DNA of 64,000 nucleotides from Thiosulfativibrio zosterae (GTDB lineage: Bacteria; Pseudomonadota; Gammaproteobacteria; Thiomicrospirales; Thiomicrospiraceae). How positions within the stretch are numbered: the first letter of the stretch is position 1; each line of letters starts with the position of its first letter. The stretch is taken from assembly GCF_011398155.1 (NCBI RefSeq), contig NZ_AP021888.1, positions 2,268,001-2,332,000 on the forward strand, written 5' to 3'. Of the stretch, positions 1 to 8,834 are shown in pieces. The notes beneath the pieces are model-generated. The model saw only the letters and a program-made list of their open reading frames with translations. It searched no databases and was not told where the DNA came from. Made by a program: the position numbers and the translations under genes.

Positions 1-473
1 TTGAAGCAGCCCTTGGGTATCAGGTCAATTTCTGCCAAGACAATGAATCTAAATCGACTAAAGGAGTATTACGCGGACTGCACTTTCAATTGCCACCTTT
101 TGCTCAAAGCAAACTTGTGCGTGTAATTGAAGGTGAAGTGTTGGATGTGGCGGTGGATATTCGTCAAAACAGCCCAACCTTTGGTCAGCATGTAGCGGTA
201 TTGCTTAATGACAGTAACAAACACCAACTGTTTATTCCCAGAGGATTTGCCCACGGCTTTCTCGTGTTAAGTGAGTCAGCAACTTTTGCCTACAAGGTGG
301 ATAACTATTATTCACCTGAGTGCGATCGAGGACTGGCTTTTGATGATCCTGAACTTAAGATTGACTGGCAACTGCCAAAAGCGCTGTTACAACTCTCCGA
401 AAAAGACCAAAAACAACCAGGCCTGGGGGATTTAGGTACTTGCTTTGAATTTGGTGTGGATTATTATGCTTAA
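1..473 (+). CDS. rfbC: dTDP-4-dehydrorhamnose 3,5-epimerase, 5' end outside the window
   Basis: Epimerises dTDP-4-keto-6-deoxyglucose at C3 and C5, the third step of dTDP-L-rhamnose synthesis in the cytoplasm. The open frame enters from the left edge (first full codon at base 3) and reads VNFCQDNESKSTKGVLRGLH, the cupin segment of RmlC; the His of RGLHFQ matches the family's catalytic base. The C-terminal part (GFAHGFLVLSE, then FAYKVDNYYSPECDRG) is also typical. The stop overlaps the rfbD start (ATGCTTAA), so the two are co-translated. Any internal ATG start would remove the RGLHFQ core. A CCAGGCCTGG palindrome lies in its last codons (417-426). Confidence 0.93.
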   Translation, partial: EAALGYQVNFCQDNESKSTKGVLRGLHFQLPPFAQSKLVRVIEGEVLDVAVDIRQNSPTFGQHVAVLLNDSNKHQLFIPRGFAHGFLVLSESATFAYKVDNYYSPECDRGLAFDDPELKIDWQLPKALLQLSEKDQKQPGLGDLGTCFEFGVDYYA

Positions 474-1338
474 GAAAATTCTAGTCACTGGCGCAAACGG
501 TCAGTTGGGGCAAAGCATACAAAAAATAGCAGGGCAATATCCAGATTACCAATTTACCTTTGTTGCGAGAGATGAACTTGATTTAAGTCAGGCGCAAAGT
601 ATTGCAAGTTTTTTTCAGGACAGATCTTTTGATGTCATTATCAATTGTGCGGCCTATACCGCCGTTGATAGAGCAGAATCTGAGCCAGAATTAGCCAATT
701 CAATCAATCATCAAGCACTAGAGCAACTGGCTAAAATCTGCAAACAACATAATGCCATGATGATTCACGTCAGTACGGATTATGTGTTCAATGGCACAAA
801 CCATAAGCCTTATATTGAAACGGATCTCGTTGACCCTCAAGGCGTTTATGGGTTAACGAAGTTAAAAGGCGAGCAAGCCATGCAGACCATTCAGCCCAAA
901 GGCGCGATTATTCGTACCAGCTGGGTTTATTCTGAGTTTGGCAATAATTTTGTTAAAACCATGCTGCGACTAGGCAAGGAGCGTGAGGCCTTGGGTGTTA
1001 TTTTCGATCAGGTTGGGAGCCCTACCTATGCTGGGGATTTGGCACAAGCTGTTTTGACGCTTGCTAACCAGCCTGAAAAGCTCACACAAACGCCGATTTA
1101 TCATTACAGTAACGAGGGAGTTTGCAGTTGGTATGACTTCGCGAAGACCATTTTTGAAATGGCCCAAGTGCAGGTTAAAGTGACCCCTATAGAAACAAAA
1201 GACTATCCAACACCAGCCAAACGCCCCCACTACAGTTTAATGAACAAAGCGAAAATCAAGCAGCATTTTGGTTTCGACATTCCTTATTGGCAAGACTCAC
1301 TTAAAATATGTTTAAAAGAACTTGAGAAACAAGCATGA
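466..1338 (+). CDS. rfbD: dTDP-4-dehydrorhamnose reductase
   Basis: NAD(P)H-dependent last step to dTDP-L-rhamnose. The 290-residue extended-SDR protein has the nucleotide-binding GANGQLGQ at its N-terminus, STDYVFNG, and the catalytic YGLTKLKGE (YxxxK). I place the start at 466 (MLKKILVTG) rather than the in-frame start at 445, because the Rossmann strand begins at once and the ATG overlaps the rfbC stop. It overlaps rfbB by 4 bases. Order C-D-B suggests rfbA lies upstream, outside the window. Confidence 0.95.
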   Translation: MLKKILVTGANGQLGQSIQKIAGQYPDYQFTFVARDELDLSQAQSIASFFQDRSFDVIINCAAYTAVDRAESEPELANSINHQALEQLAKICKQHNAMMIHVSTDYVFNGTNHKPYIETDLVDPQGVYGLTKLKGEQAMQTIQPKGAIIRTSWVYSEFGNNFVKTMLRLGKEREALGVIFDQVGSPTYAGDLAQAVLTLANQPEKLTQTPIYHYSNEGVCSWYDFAKTIFEMAQVQVKVTPIETKDYPTPAKRPHYSLMNKAKIKQHFGFDIPYWQDSLKICLKELEKQA

Positions 1339-2438
1339 CAAAACCATCAAACAAAAAAATTCTAGTGACTGGCGGTGCCGGTTTTATCGGTTCAGCCGTG
1401 GTACGCCATTTAATCAATGACACCGAACATTCCGTTGTGAATGTTGATAAGTTGACTTATGCGGGCAATTTAGAATCTCTAAAAACCGTTTCCCAAAACG
1501 CGCGTTACGCTTTTGAACAGGTGGATATTTGTGATGCGGCAGAATTAAAACGCGTTTTTAATACCCACCAGCCAGATATCGTAATGCATTTAGCTGCGGA
1601 ATCTCATGTAGATCGTTCAATAGATGGCCCAGGTGAATTTATTCAGACAAATATCGTTGGCACTTACACTCTACTTGAGCAAGCAAGGGCCTATTGGAAT
1701 ACGCTTGATGGGGGCAAAAAAGCCAACTTCAAGTTTCACCACATATCAACCGATGAAGTCTATGGGGATCTTCCGCACCCTGAAGAAGTGCCTGATATAG
1801 AAAAAGACAGTCTACCCCTGTTTACCGAAAAAACACCCTACGCTCCCAGCTCGCCTTATTCAGCCTCTAAGGCAGGATCTGATCATTTAGTGCGCGCTTG
1901 GCAAAGAACTTATAAATTGCCCACGCTGGTGACCAATTGCTCAAATAATTATGGCCCTTATCATTTTCCAGAAAAACTGATACCTCTCGTCATCTTAAAT
2001 GCTCTAGAAGGCAAACCTTTACCCGTGTATGGCAAAGGCAATCAAATTCGAGACTGGCTCTATGTAGAAGACCACGCAAGAGCATTAGTCGTTGTTGCTA
2101 CTCAAGGTAAAGTAGGGGAAACCTACAACATTGGTGGTCACAACGAAAAACAAAACATAGAAGTGGTTAAAACTATCTGCGCTATACTCGACGAAGTAAG
2201 GCCCAAAGCAGACAAATACGAACAACAAATTACCTACGTCGCAGACAGACCTGGACATGATATGCGCTACGCTATCGATGCCAGCAAAATTAAACAAGAA
2301 TTAGGCTGGGAGCCGCAAGAAACCTTCGAAACTGGTATCAAAAAAACCGTGAAGTGGTATTTGGAGAATCAAGATTGGTGCCAGCATGTACAAGATGGTA
2401 GCTATCAAAGAGAACGTTTAGGAAAGGATCTTAAGTAG
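1335..2438 (+). CDS. rfbB: dTDP-glucose 4,6-dehydratase
   Basis: NAD+-dependent dehydration of dTDP-glucose to dTDP-4-keto-6-deoxyglucose. The 367-residue extended SDR shows GGAGFIGS near residue 13, [15 protein letters not shown], the [11 protein letters not shown] block carrying the Thr-Asp-Glu catalytic residues, and [12 protein letters not shown] (YxxxK). Length and motifs are normal for RmlB. It starts inside the end of rfbD (ATGA-type overlap), and its stop shares one base with the GTG start of the next gene, so it belongs to one polysaccharide operon. Confidence 0.96.
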   Translation: MTKPSNKKILVTGGAGFIGSAVVRHLINDTEHSVVNVDKLTYAGNLESLKTVSQNARYAFEQVDICDAAELKRVFNTHQPDIVMHLAAESHVDRSIDGPGEFIQTNIVGTYTLLEQARAYWNTLDGGKKANFKFHHISTDEVYGDLPHPEEVPDIEKDSLPLFTEKTPYAPSSPYSASKAGSDHLVRAWQRTYKLPTLVTNCSNNYGPYHFPEKLIPLVILNALEGKPLPVYGKGNQIRDWLYVEDHARALVVVATQGKVGETYNIGGHNEKQNIEVVKTICAILDEVRPKADKYEQQITYVADRPGHDMRYAIDASKIKQELGWEPQETFETGIKKTVKWYLENQDWCQHVQDGSYQRERLGKDLK

Positions 2439-3592
2439 TGCTCTTTTCCTTCACCGTCTTGATGATTTTCATAAGCGTGATTGTGGCTTTAAAAACAGCC
2501 ACCTACTTACAAAAGCATGCACTATTTACGATAAATCTTCCAATCGGTGAACCTCAACGCAAAACTAACATTGACGGATTAAGAGGTTTTCTGGCTTTAG
2601 GTGTTTTTTATCATCACTTTATCATCACTTATCACTGGAAGCTCACAGGACAGTGGGTAGCACCCGCACAAAACTTTTTTAACAACATCGGTCAAGTAAG
2701 TGTAGCCCTTTTTTTTATGATTACAGGCTACCTTTTTATTGGCCGTATGTTAAAAAACAAACTGACATGGAGAGCTTTCTTTTTGTCTCGTTTGTTTAGA
2801 ATTATGCCGTTATATTTATTTATGATTACCCTAATGACATGGTTAATTCTTTTTCATAGCAACTTTTTGCTTACCGATGGCGTAATTCTTTTGTTAAAAG
2901 AAATTGGCCTTTGGCCTATATTTCAGCAACCTAGTATCAATGGATTTGAACATACCATGCAAGTAACTGCTGGGGTTACTTGGACATTAAAATACGAATG
3001 GATTTTTTATTTAGCACTTCCTATTATTGGGTTACTCTTGAGTCATAAGATAAGTATTTGGATATTGCTACTTAGTGTACTAATCCTTGCTCACAACCCC
3101 AAAGAAATTTACATAACTGAACCCATCCAATTTAATACTTTCTTTTTTATTTTATTTTTAATTGGTGGTTTTGGCACACACATAGAAATCAAGTATAAAA
3201 ACATTAAACCAAACTTAATTCGTCTGTTAAGTTATGGCGGAATACTTTCAATAATATTGGTTCTATTTTTCTTTACGAATTCCTATGGAGTTCCTCAAGC
3301 ATTTTTAATTGGCGTGTTTTTTTTAAGTATTTTATTGGGCAATAATCTCTTCGGGCTTTTGCATCATCGCGCCTCAATCATATTAGGAGAAATGAGCTAT
3401 AGCATCTACTTAGTTCATGGCCTTGTTTTGTATGTGCTATTCTCGATATTTTTTAATGATTTTATCAAGATAGACGCCAACTCCTATCTGACAACCATGC
3501 CCTTTGTAGGACTATTGATACTTTTAATCTCGTCTTTAACTTATAAACATATAGAAAAACCCATGATTGAGGTGGGTAGAAAACTCCGTTAA
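2438..3592 (+). CDS. acyltransferase family 3 (OafA/YrhL-like) membrane protein
   Basis: Probable O-acetyltransferase that decorates the surface polysaccharide. The 384-residue protein is very hydrophobic, with about ten membrane segments, and has the Acyl_transf_3 opening NIDGLRGFLALGVFYHHF, where the first His is the presumed catalytic residue, followed by FFMITGYLF and FRIMPLYLF. The C-terminal half has SYSIYLVHGL, also typical. The start is GTG and overlaps the rfbB stop by one base. Base composition is more AT-rich than the rfb genes, common in serotype-variable loci. The exact acyl group and sugar acceptor cannot be read from sequence. Confidence 0.88.
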   Translation: MLFSFTVLMIFISVIVALKTATYLQKHALFTINLPIGEPQRKTNIDGLRGFLALGVFYHHFIITYHWKLTGQWVAPAQNFFNNIGQVSVALFFMITGYLFIGRMLKNKLTWRAFFLSRLFRIMPLYLFMITLMTWLILFHSNFLLTDGVILLLKEIGLWPIFQQPSINGFEHTMQVTAGVTWTLKYEWIFYLALPIIGLLLSHKISIWILLLSVLILAHNPKEIYITEPIQFNTFFFILFLIGGFGTHIEIKYKNIKPNLIRLLSYGGILSIILVLFFFTNSYGVPQAFLIGVFFLSILLGNNLFGLLHHRASIILGEMSYSIYLVHGLVLYVLFSIFFNDFIKIDANSYLTTMPFVGLLILLISSLTYKHIEKPMIEVGRKLR

Positions 3593-3671
3593 AGCTTAAT
3601 TTAATGATAATTTTTTATAAAAATACAATGCCTAATAGCGCATTTAAATCAACTTAAGAGTCGTCACACTA

Positions 3672-4985
3672 TTGCATTCAACTAAAACAAAAGTTGCTTT
3701 AAATCTTTCAAGTACTGCCTTGCCTATGGCGTTTGGCTTATACGTTATTCCACTATTAATCGATGGGATAGGTCTTGAACGATTTGGCATGTTATCTATC
3801 GCGTGGATGCTTGTAGGCTACTTTGGTCTTCTGGATATGGGACTGGGCAGAGCTCTTACACAAAAAATTGCACAAAGAATTGGAAGCAATAATACCGACA
3901 ATATTAAACCTTTAGTATGGAAAACCTTAGGGTATATTTTCTTGTTTGGGTTGGTTGGTGCATCCATTTTGGCTGCATCAGCTCATTGGCTTGTTTATGA
4001 CTTACTCAATCTGTCAGAAAATCTTCAATCAGAGACTTTGCAGGGTATCTACTGGTTGGCTCTAACCATTCCTTTCGTCATAGTTTCGACTGGTTTATTT
4101 GGCGTTTTAGAAGGACAACAACACTTTGGTTGGACTGCTCTAATAAGGGCTCCACTGGGTATATTGATGTTTTTAGCGCCTTTCATCACAATGCATTACA
4201 CCGACTCACTATCTTGGATATTGGCGTCTTTATTTATCGTCAGGTTTTTTATTTGGATGCTACTAATCGTAACAACCATTAAAACATTGAATCCCTATTC
4301 TGGTTGGCACCTTAATAAAAATGAAATTAAGTCACTATTTGTATTTGGTGGCTGGGTCAGTATCAGCAACATCATCAGCCCTTTAATGGTTTACTTTGAT
4401 CGCTTTTATATCGGTGCAGTTTTATCGGTTGCCGTTGTTGCCTTTTATACAACCCCGTTCGACCTTCTCACTAAAGCTTTAATTATTCCATTTGCATTAG
4501 TAGGCGTCATGTTTGCAACCTTTGCAACCGACTGGCAAAGTCATCAAGATAAAGTCATACATCAGTTTAAAATTTCAATCCTGATTATTTCAGCTTTTAT
4601 GCTTCCTTTCAGTGTAGCTACTTTTATTTTTGCTGAAGAAGGCCTAACACTTTGGATAGGTAGTGAATTTGCCAGCCAAAGTTATTTGTTGGTTAAATGG
4701 CTTTCTGTCGGTATTTTTATCAATGCCATAGCCATGATTCCATTTGCCTTTATCCAAGCAATCGGGAAAGCGGATATTACTGCAAAATTGCATCTCATAG
4801 AATTGCCTATCTATGCTGCCTTACTCTGGACTTTGGTTGAAAACTTTGGGCTGATTGGCGCTCCCATGGCTTGGGTTATTAGAGTTAGCATTGACACTTT
4901 AATTTTAATGATTTTATCCTTATACCTAATGAATAAATTTCCCATTAAATTTTTAAACCAAGACTCTTTGATAGAGTCGAAATGA
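3672..4985 (+). CDS. Wzx-like polysaccharide flippase (oligosaccharide exporter family)
   Basis: Likely flips the lipid-linked repeat unit across the inner membrane. The 437-residue protein has about 12 predicted helices over its whole length and the family opening (SSTALPMAFGLYVIPLLIDG, then IGLERFGMLSI and GLLDMGLGRALTQ). The start is a TTG with a weak upstream AAGAG; an internal ATG at 3726 would cut into helix 1, so TTG is preferred. An 80-bp AT-rich gap separates it from the acyltransferase. Specific substrate unknown. Confidence 0.85.
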   Translation: MHSTKTKVALNLSSTALPMAFGLYVIPLLIDGIGLERFGMLSIAWMLVGYFGLLDMGLGRALTQKIAQRIGSNNTDNIKPLVWKTLGYIFLFGLVGASILAASAHWLVYDLLNLSENLQSETLQGIYWLALTIPFVIVSTGLFGVLEGQQHFGWTALIRAPLGILMFLAPFITMHYTDSLSWILASLFIVRFFIWMLLIVTTIKTLNPYSGWHLNKNEIKSLFVFGGWVSISNIISPLMVYFDRFYIGAVLSVAVVAFYTTPFDLLTKALIIPFALVGVMFATFATDWQSHQDKVIHQFKISILIISAFMLPFSVATFIFAEEGLTLWIGSEFASQSYLLVKWLSVGIFINAIAMIPFAFIQAIGKADITAKLHLIELPIYAALLWTLVENFGLIGAPMAWVIRVSIDTLILMILSLYLMNKFPIKFLNQDSLIESK

Positions 4986-5018
4986 TGAAATCATTACACT
5001 GAAAAGGCGGCATTACTG

Positions 5019-6287
5019 TTGAAATTCTTTCTTATATATAAAGGTGACTATGGAACGGGACTTAAAGGTCCTGAAATGCGCTATATTGGATTAGGAAATG
5101 CCTTATCACAAAAAGGGCATGAAATTTATATTGCGGTTAACAGAAACACACAAAATTCACCATTAAATCGATTAAATTTCATCCCTCTTAACAAGCCTCT
5201 CAAACTGCTGAAAACGATCTTCGAGAGCGATGTGATCGTCCTTCATGGCGGTGGTCCACTTATCTTACTTCTTTCTATTATTTCAGTATTTTTTGGAAAA
5301 AAAGTGATATTGGACAACTATGTTCCCCATTGGATTGAACTTGATGAAGTCATGAATAACTCCAAGCCTTCTATAAAGTTACTTATTAAATCCCAATTCA
5401 ATGTCTTCAGAAGTTTATTAGGTCTTTTTAGTTTTGATTTCGTCATCGTTGCAAACCAAAGACAACAGGATTTGCTTCGTGGAATGATCGCGCCCTTCTC
5501 TCGTACTTTTGATTTTAATAAAATTAAAGTGATTCCCTTTGGCTGTCAACCTTACAATCCACTCCCTAAATCTGATGGCGTTAGCCTTTTAAATTCTATT
5601 GCAACTACTCAAACCCCTCTTACCAGTAATGAGTTTTTAATCGGGTGGCTGGGAGGCACCTATGGTTGGTTTAACTTAAATAGTGTCATGTCTGCGTTAT
5701 CAGAAGCCTTTGAAAAAAATTCTCAAATTAAATTGGTGTTTTTTGGGGTATCTGTGGAACAGCAAATAGACATACTAAGCAAGCTCCCTAACACGGTTCA
5801 CCATCAAATTATTTTTTTACCTTGGGTTCCTTTTAAAGATCGTTTAGATTATTGGTCAGCATTTGACCTTTCACTGGTTTGGGGTGGAGAAGGATACGAG
5901 AATGATTATGCCTCTAGGACAAGAAATTTTGATTGTTTAAGTCTAAAACTTCCCATCATCCAAAACCAAGACGGTGAATGGGGCCCTAGACTGACACAGA
6001 CACAAACCGGTTTAGTGACAAATATTGAAAATCTCGCTAAAGATGTTTTATATTTAAGCAGACATCCTGAAGCCTTAACTCAAATGAAAAAGAATCTTGA
6101 GCTTTTAGCACCTTCCTTTTATTGGGACGAATTTGCAAACAAACTTTTAGAGTCTGAAAAATATTCAAGGTTTCATCCAATAAAGGGGTTCATCCACCTT
6201 GTAGCTTTATTGGCAATCATTCCAACGATCTCTATATTTTTCTTTTACGAAATCTTGACCCATTTACTTATGATAAAGAGAACCTAA
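5019..6287 (+). CDS. glycosyltransferase, GT4-like, with C-terminal membrane anchor
   Basis: A 422-residue glycosyltransferase of the polysaccharide locus. The N-terminal half has a glycan-binding Rossmann-like start (KFFLIYKGDYGTGLKGPEMR) and the C-terminal half has FLIGWLGGTYGWFNL, then VWGGEGYENDYASRTRNFD and LKLPII, which resemble the nucleotide-sugar site of GT-B enzymes. The last ~30 residues form a hydrophobic helix ending in MIKRT, probably a membrane anchor. The start is TTG at 5019 behind AAGGCGG. It abuts the next gene with a TAATG junction. Donor and acceptor sugars are unknown. Confidence 0.78.
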   Translation: MKFFLIYKGDYGTGLKGPEMRYIGLGNALSQKGHEIYIAVNRNTQNSPLNRLNFIPLNKPLKLLKTIFESDVIVLHGGGPLILLLSIISVFFGKKVILDNYVPHWIELDEVMNNSKPSIKLLIKSQFNVFRSLLGLFSFDFVIVANQRQQDLLRGMIAPFSRTFDFNKIKVIPFGCQPYNPLPKSDGVSLLNSIATTQTPLTSNEFLIGWLGGTYGWFNLNSVMSALSEAFEKNSQIKLVFFGVSVEQQIDILSKLPNTVHHQIIFLPWVPFKDRLDYWSAFDLSLVWGGEGYENDYASRTRNFDCLSLKLPIIQNQDGEWGPRLTQTQTGLVTNIENLAKDVLYLSRHPEALTQMKKNLELLAPSFYWDEFANKLLESEKYSRFHPIKGFIHLVALLAIIPTISIFFFYEILTHLLMIKRT

Positions 6288-7384
6288 TGCATTTAATTAT
6301 TACCGGCATCAGGGGAATCCCTGCTTCTCATGGTGGCTTTGAGACCTTTGCTGAAAATCTAGCTTTGTATTTGGTCGAGCAAGGTTGGAAGGTTACTGTC
6401 TATTGCCAAGTTAAGCATAAAGACTACCCTCATTTAACTGAATCTAACTGGAAGGGCATTCACCTTATTCATATCCCGATTAAAGGGGAAGGCGCTCTTT
6501 CGACCATTAAATTTGACTGGGCAACCGTCAATCATGCTAAGAATCAAATAGGAACAATCCTAACATTAGGTTATAACACGGCCATCTTTAACCTTGCTTT
6601 TCGTTTTAACAAAAAAACTAATCTCATAAATATGGATGGAATCGAGTGGAAAAGAGACAAATGGCGCTGGTATGAAAAGGCATGGTTGTTCCTAAATGAA
6701 ATAGCTGGGTGCCACATTGGTAACCATTTAATTGCCGATCATCCAGAAATACAAAAACATCTCGAAACTCGAGTTAATGCCTCAAAAATAACCATGATAC
6801 CTTATGGGGCAAGAAAGGTTACAAGCGCTAATATAGATTTGCTAAAACCGTTTGACCTAAAACCTCAAAAATATGCAATTGTTATTGCCAGACCGGAACC
6901 TGAAAATAGTATTTTAGAAATCGTAAAGGCGTTCTCAAACAAAAGTCGTCCAGTTAAACTGGTTATTCTTGGCGGATATAACCCGAAAAACCCATATCAC
7001 AATGAAGTACTACAAGCCGCAAATCATGATGTGATATTTGTTGGTGCAATCTATGACCACAACATCTTAGATGCTTTAAGATTTCATGCCATGCTTTATA
7101 TTCACGGACATACCGTTGGAGGCACTAACCCCTCTTTAATTGAAGCTTTAGGTGCAGCGCAACCAGTATTAGCTCATAACAATCGATTTAACCGCTGGGT
7201 TGCAGGTAGTCAAAATGAATACTTCAATGACATTGACGAATGCGAACAAAAACTAGATAAAATTATCAACAGCCCAGATAAAAGAACTGAAATGTCTGAA
7301 TCCAGCGAAGAAAGATTCAACACTTTATTTACTTGGGCGAATATCTTAGAAGCTTATGCAGAAGTTATCAAAGCCAACAGTTAA
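6287..7384 (+). CDS. glycosyltransferase with DUF1972 domain, probable rhamnosyltransferase
   Basis: GT-B enzyme of 365 residues. The N-terminus ITGIRGIPASHGGFETFAEN is the DUF1972 signature found in enzymes such as the Cps2T/WchF rhamnosyltransferases (family knowledge). The C-terminal lobe has AIVIARPEPENSI, VGAIYDHNILDALRFHA and HGHTVGGTNPSLIEALGA, the donor-binding E-x7-E region. Presence of dTDP-rhamnose genes upstream fits a rhamnosyl donor, but that is inference. It overlaps the preceding gene by one base and is the last plus-strand gene of the locus. Confidence 0.85.
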   Translation: MHLIITGIRGIPASHGGFETFAENLALYLVEQGWKVTVYCQVKHKDYPHLTESNWKGIHLIHIPIKGEGALSTIKFDWATVNHAKNQIGTILTLGYNTAIFNLAFRFNKKTNLINMDGIEWKRDKWRWYEKAWLFLNEIAGCHIGNHLIADHPEIQKHLETRVNASKITMIPYGARKVTSANIDLLKPFDLKPQKYAIVIARPEPENSILEIVKAFSNKSRPVKLVILGGYNPKNPYHNEVLQAANHDVIFVGAIYDHNILDALRFHAMLYIHGHTVGGTNPSLIEALGAAQPVLAHNNRFNRWVAGSQNEYFNDIDECEQKLDKIINSPDKRTEMSESSEERFNTLFTWANILEAYAEVIKANS

Positions 7385-7404
7385 CAATGAAAAGCGGGGA
7401 TGAA

Positions 7405-8772
7405 TCAGTAAGCATTTTTATCAAAAAAACCCTTAACAAGGGTTAAAAAAATGATTTTTAAATCCATTAATAAGCTCCAGTTATTAATGTAATATAAATC
7501 AAACTCGATTCTCTTCTCCATTTTATCAAGCGTTTTGGTCTCTCCTCTCCAACCATTAACCTGGGCCCAGCCAGTAATACCAGGCTTTACCGAATGGCGT
7601 TGCATATACTTTGGAACAATTTTTCTGTAATGCTCATTATGAGCAGATGCATGGGGTCGCGGACCAACAATGGACATCTTTCCTTGTAGCACATTGATAA
7701 ACTGAGGTAATTCATCCAGACTGGTTTTTCTCATAAAAGCACCAAACCGAGTGACTCGAGCATCGTTTTGTGTGGCTTGAAGAATAACATCACCGTTATC
7801 CTGAGATATCATGCTTCTGAACTTATAAATATTAATTTCCTTACCGTTAATTCCGTATCGTTTTTGTTTAAATATAATGGGGCCTTGAGAAGTCAGCTTA
7901 ACCCCTAGCGCTAAAACCACTAAGATAGGGGAAATCAAGACAAGAATACACACTGATAAAATTATATCTTCAAGCCTTTTAATAATTTTTGCTAAATTAG
8001 AATTTAACGGTGAATCATAGACACTAATGACAGGGAGCCCTTTTAAATCTGTCCATCGGGCCTGAAGTAAGTCGAAACTAAATAAATCGGGAATAAACTT
8101 AACGACAAGTGTGCTATTACTCAATAAGTTCAGCAGTTGTTGGATTTCTGACTCAGCCTTTAAGGGTAAACAAATGTATATTTCAGCAAACGAATTTTTA
8201 TTACAAGCTTGCTCCAAATCCTTTAATTCACCAAGCATCTGAAACTCATTGCCCTTATATTCATCATCAAAGAACCCTGCAACTTTGTAACCTAACCATG
8301 GGTTATCATTGATAACTTTTGCAAGTTCTCTTCCTGAACGAGTCACCCCTATTATCGCAACCATTTTATAATTAGCGCTTTGATAAAAATACTGCCTTAA
8401 ACTAACTCTGATAAGCCAACGATAACTGATTAAAAAGAAAGGAACCGTCAGTCCCCATAAAGTCAAAACAACCCTTGAAAAATTCTCCGACTCTTTTAAC
8501 AAAAACATTAAAACAATCAAAATGAACCAAGCAACAACCCATCCATTAAATATAAGGCTCGCGATGGAAATTAATGTGCTTGTTTGCGAATTTTTATAAA
8601 GCCCAAACAATTCAGATAACAAAACAAATAGCCCGCTGCCCAACACGCCTAAAATTAAATAGGATGTTGAAAAAGGAATGCCATAAACATGAGCTATTAG
8701 AATTAACGCAGTTATAGAAAGTGACAGATCTAGAAAACGTTGTAGCATCGAAATATTGGTGGAATAGTTCAT
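7405..8772 (-). CDS. undecaprenyl-phosphate sugar phosphotransferase (WcaJ/WbaP-type)
   Basis: Transfers the first sugar-1-phosphate to undecaprenyl phosphate to start repeat-unit assembly. The 455-residue protein has four or five N-terminal helices, a central nucleotide-binding-like CoA_binding_3 domain (MVAIIGVTRSGRELAKVI), one more helix, and the C-terminal bacterial sugar transferase domain with KQKRYGINGKEINIYKFRSM, TSLDELPQFINVLQGKMSIV and GPRPH. It is convergent with the glycosyltransferases, only 20 bp apart, so it is transcribed separately. Glucose or galactose as first sugar cannot be decided. Confidence 0.92.
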   Translation of the reverse strand: MNYSTNISMLQRFLDLSLSITALILIAHVYGIPFSTSYLILGVLGSGLFVLLSELFGLYKNSQTSTLISIASLIFNGWVVAWFILIVLMFLLKESENFSRVVLTLWGLTVPFFLISYRWLIRVSLRQYFYQSANYKMVAIIGVTRSGRELAKVINDNPWLGYKVAGFFDDEYKGNEFQMLGELKDLEQACNKNSFAEIYICLPLKAESEIQQLLNLLSNSTLVVKFIPDLFSFDLLQARWTDLKGLPVISVYDSPLNSNLAKIIKRLEDIILSVCILVLISPILVVLALGVKLTSQGPIIFKQKRYGINGKEINIYKFRSMISQDNGDVILQATQNDARVTRFGAFMRKTSLDELPQFINVLQGKMSIVGPRPHASAHNEHYRKIVPKYMQRHSVKPGITGWAQVNGWRGETKTLDKMEKRIEFDLYYINNWSLLMDLKIIFLTLVKGFFDKNAY

Positions 8773-8834
8773 GAGATCAATTCTTTATTTTAAGTTGTAA
8801 TGAAAGATAACGATTGAACCCCCCGGCCCTCAAA

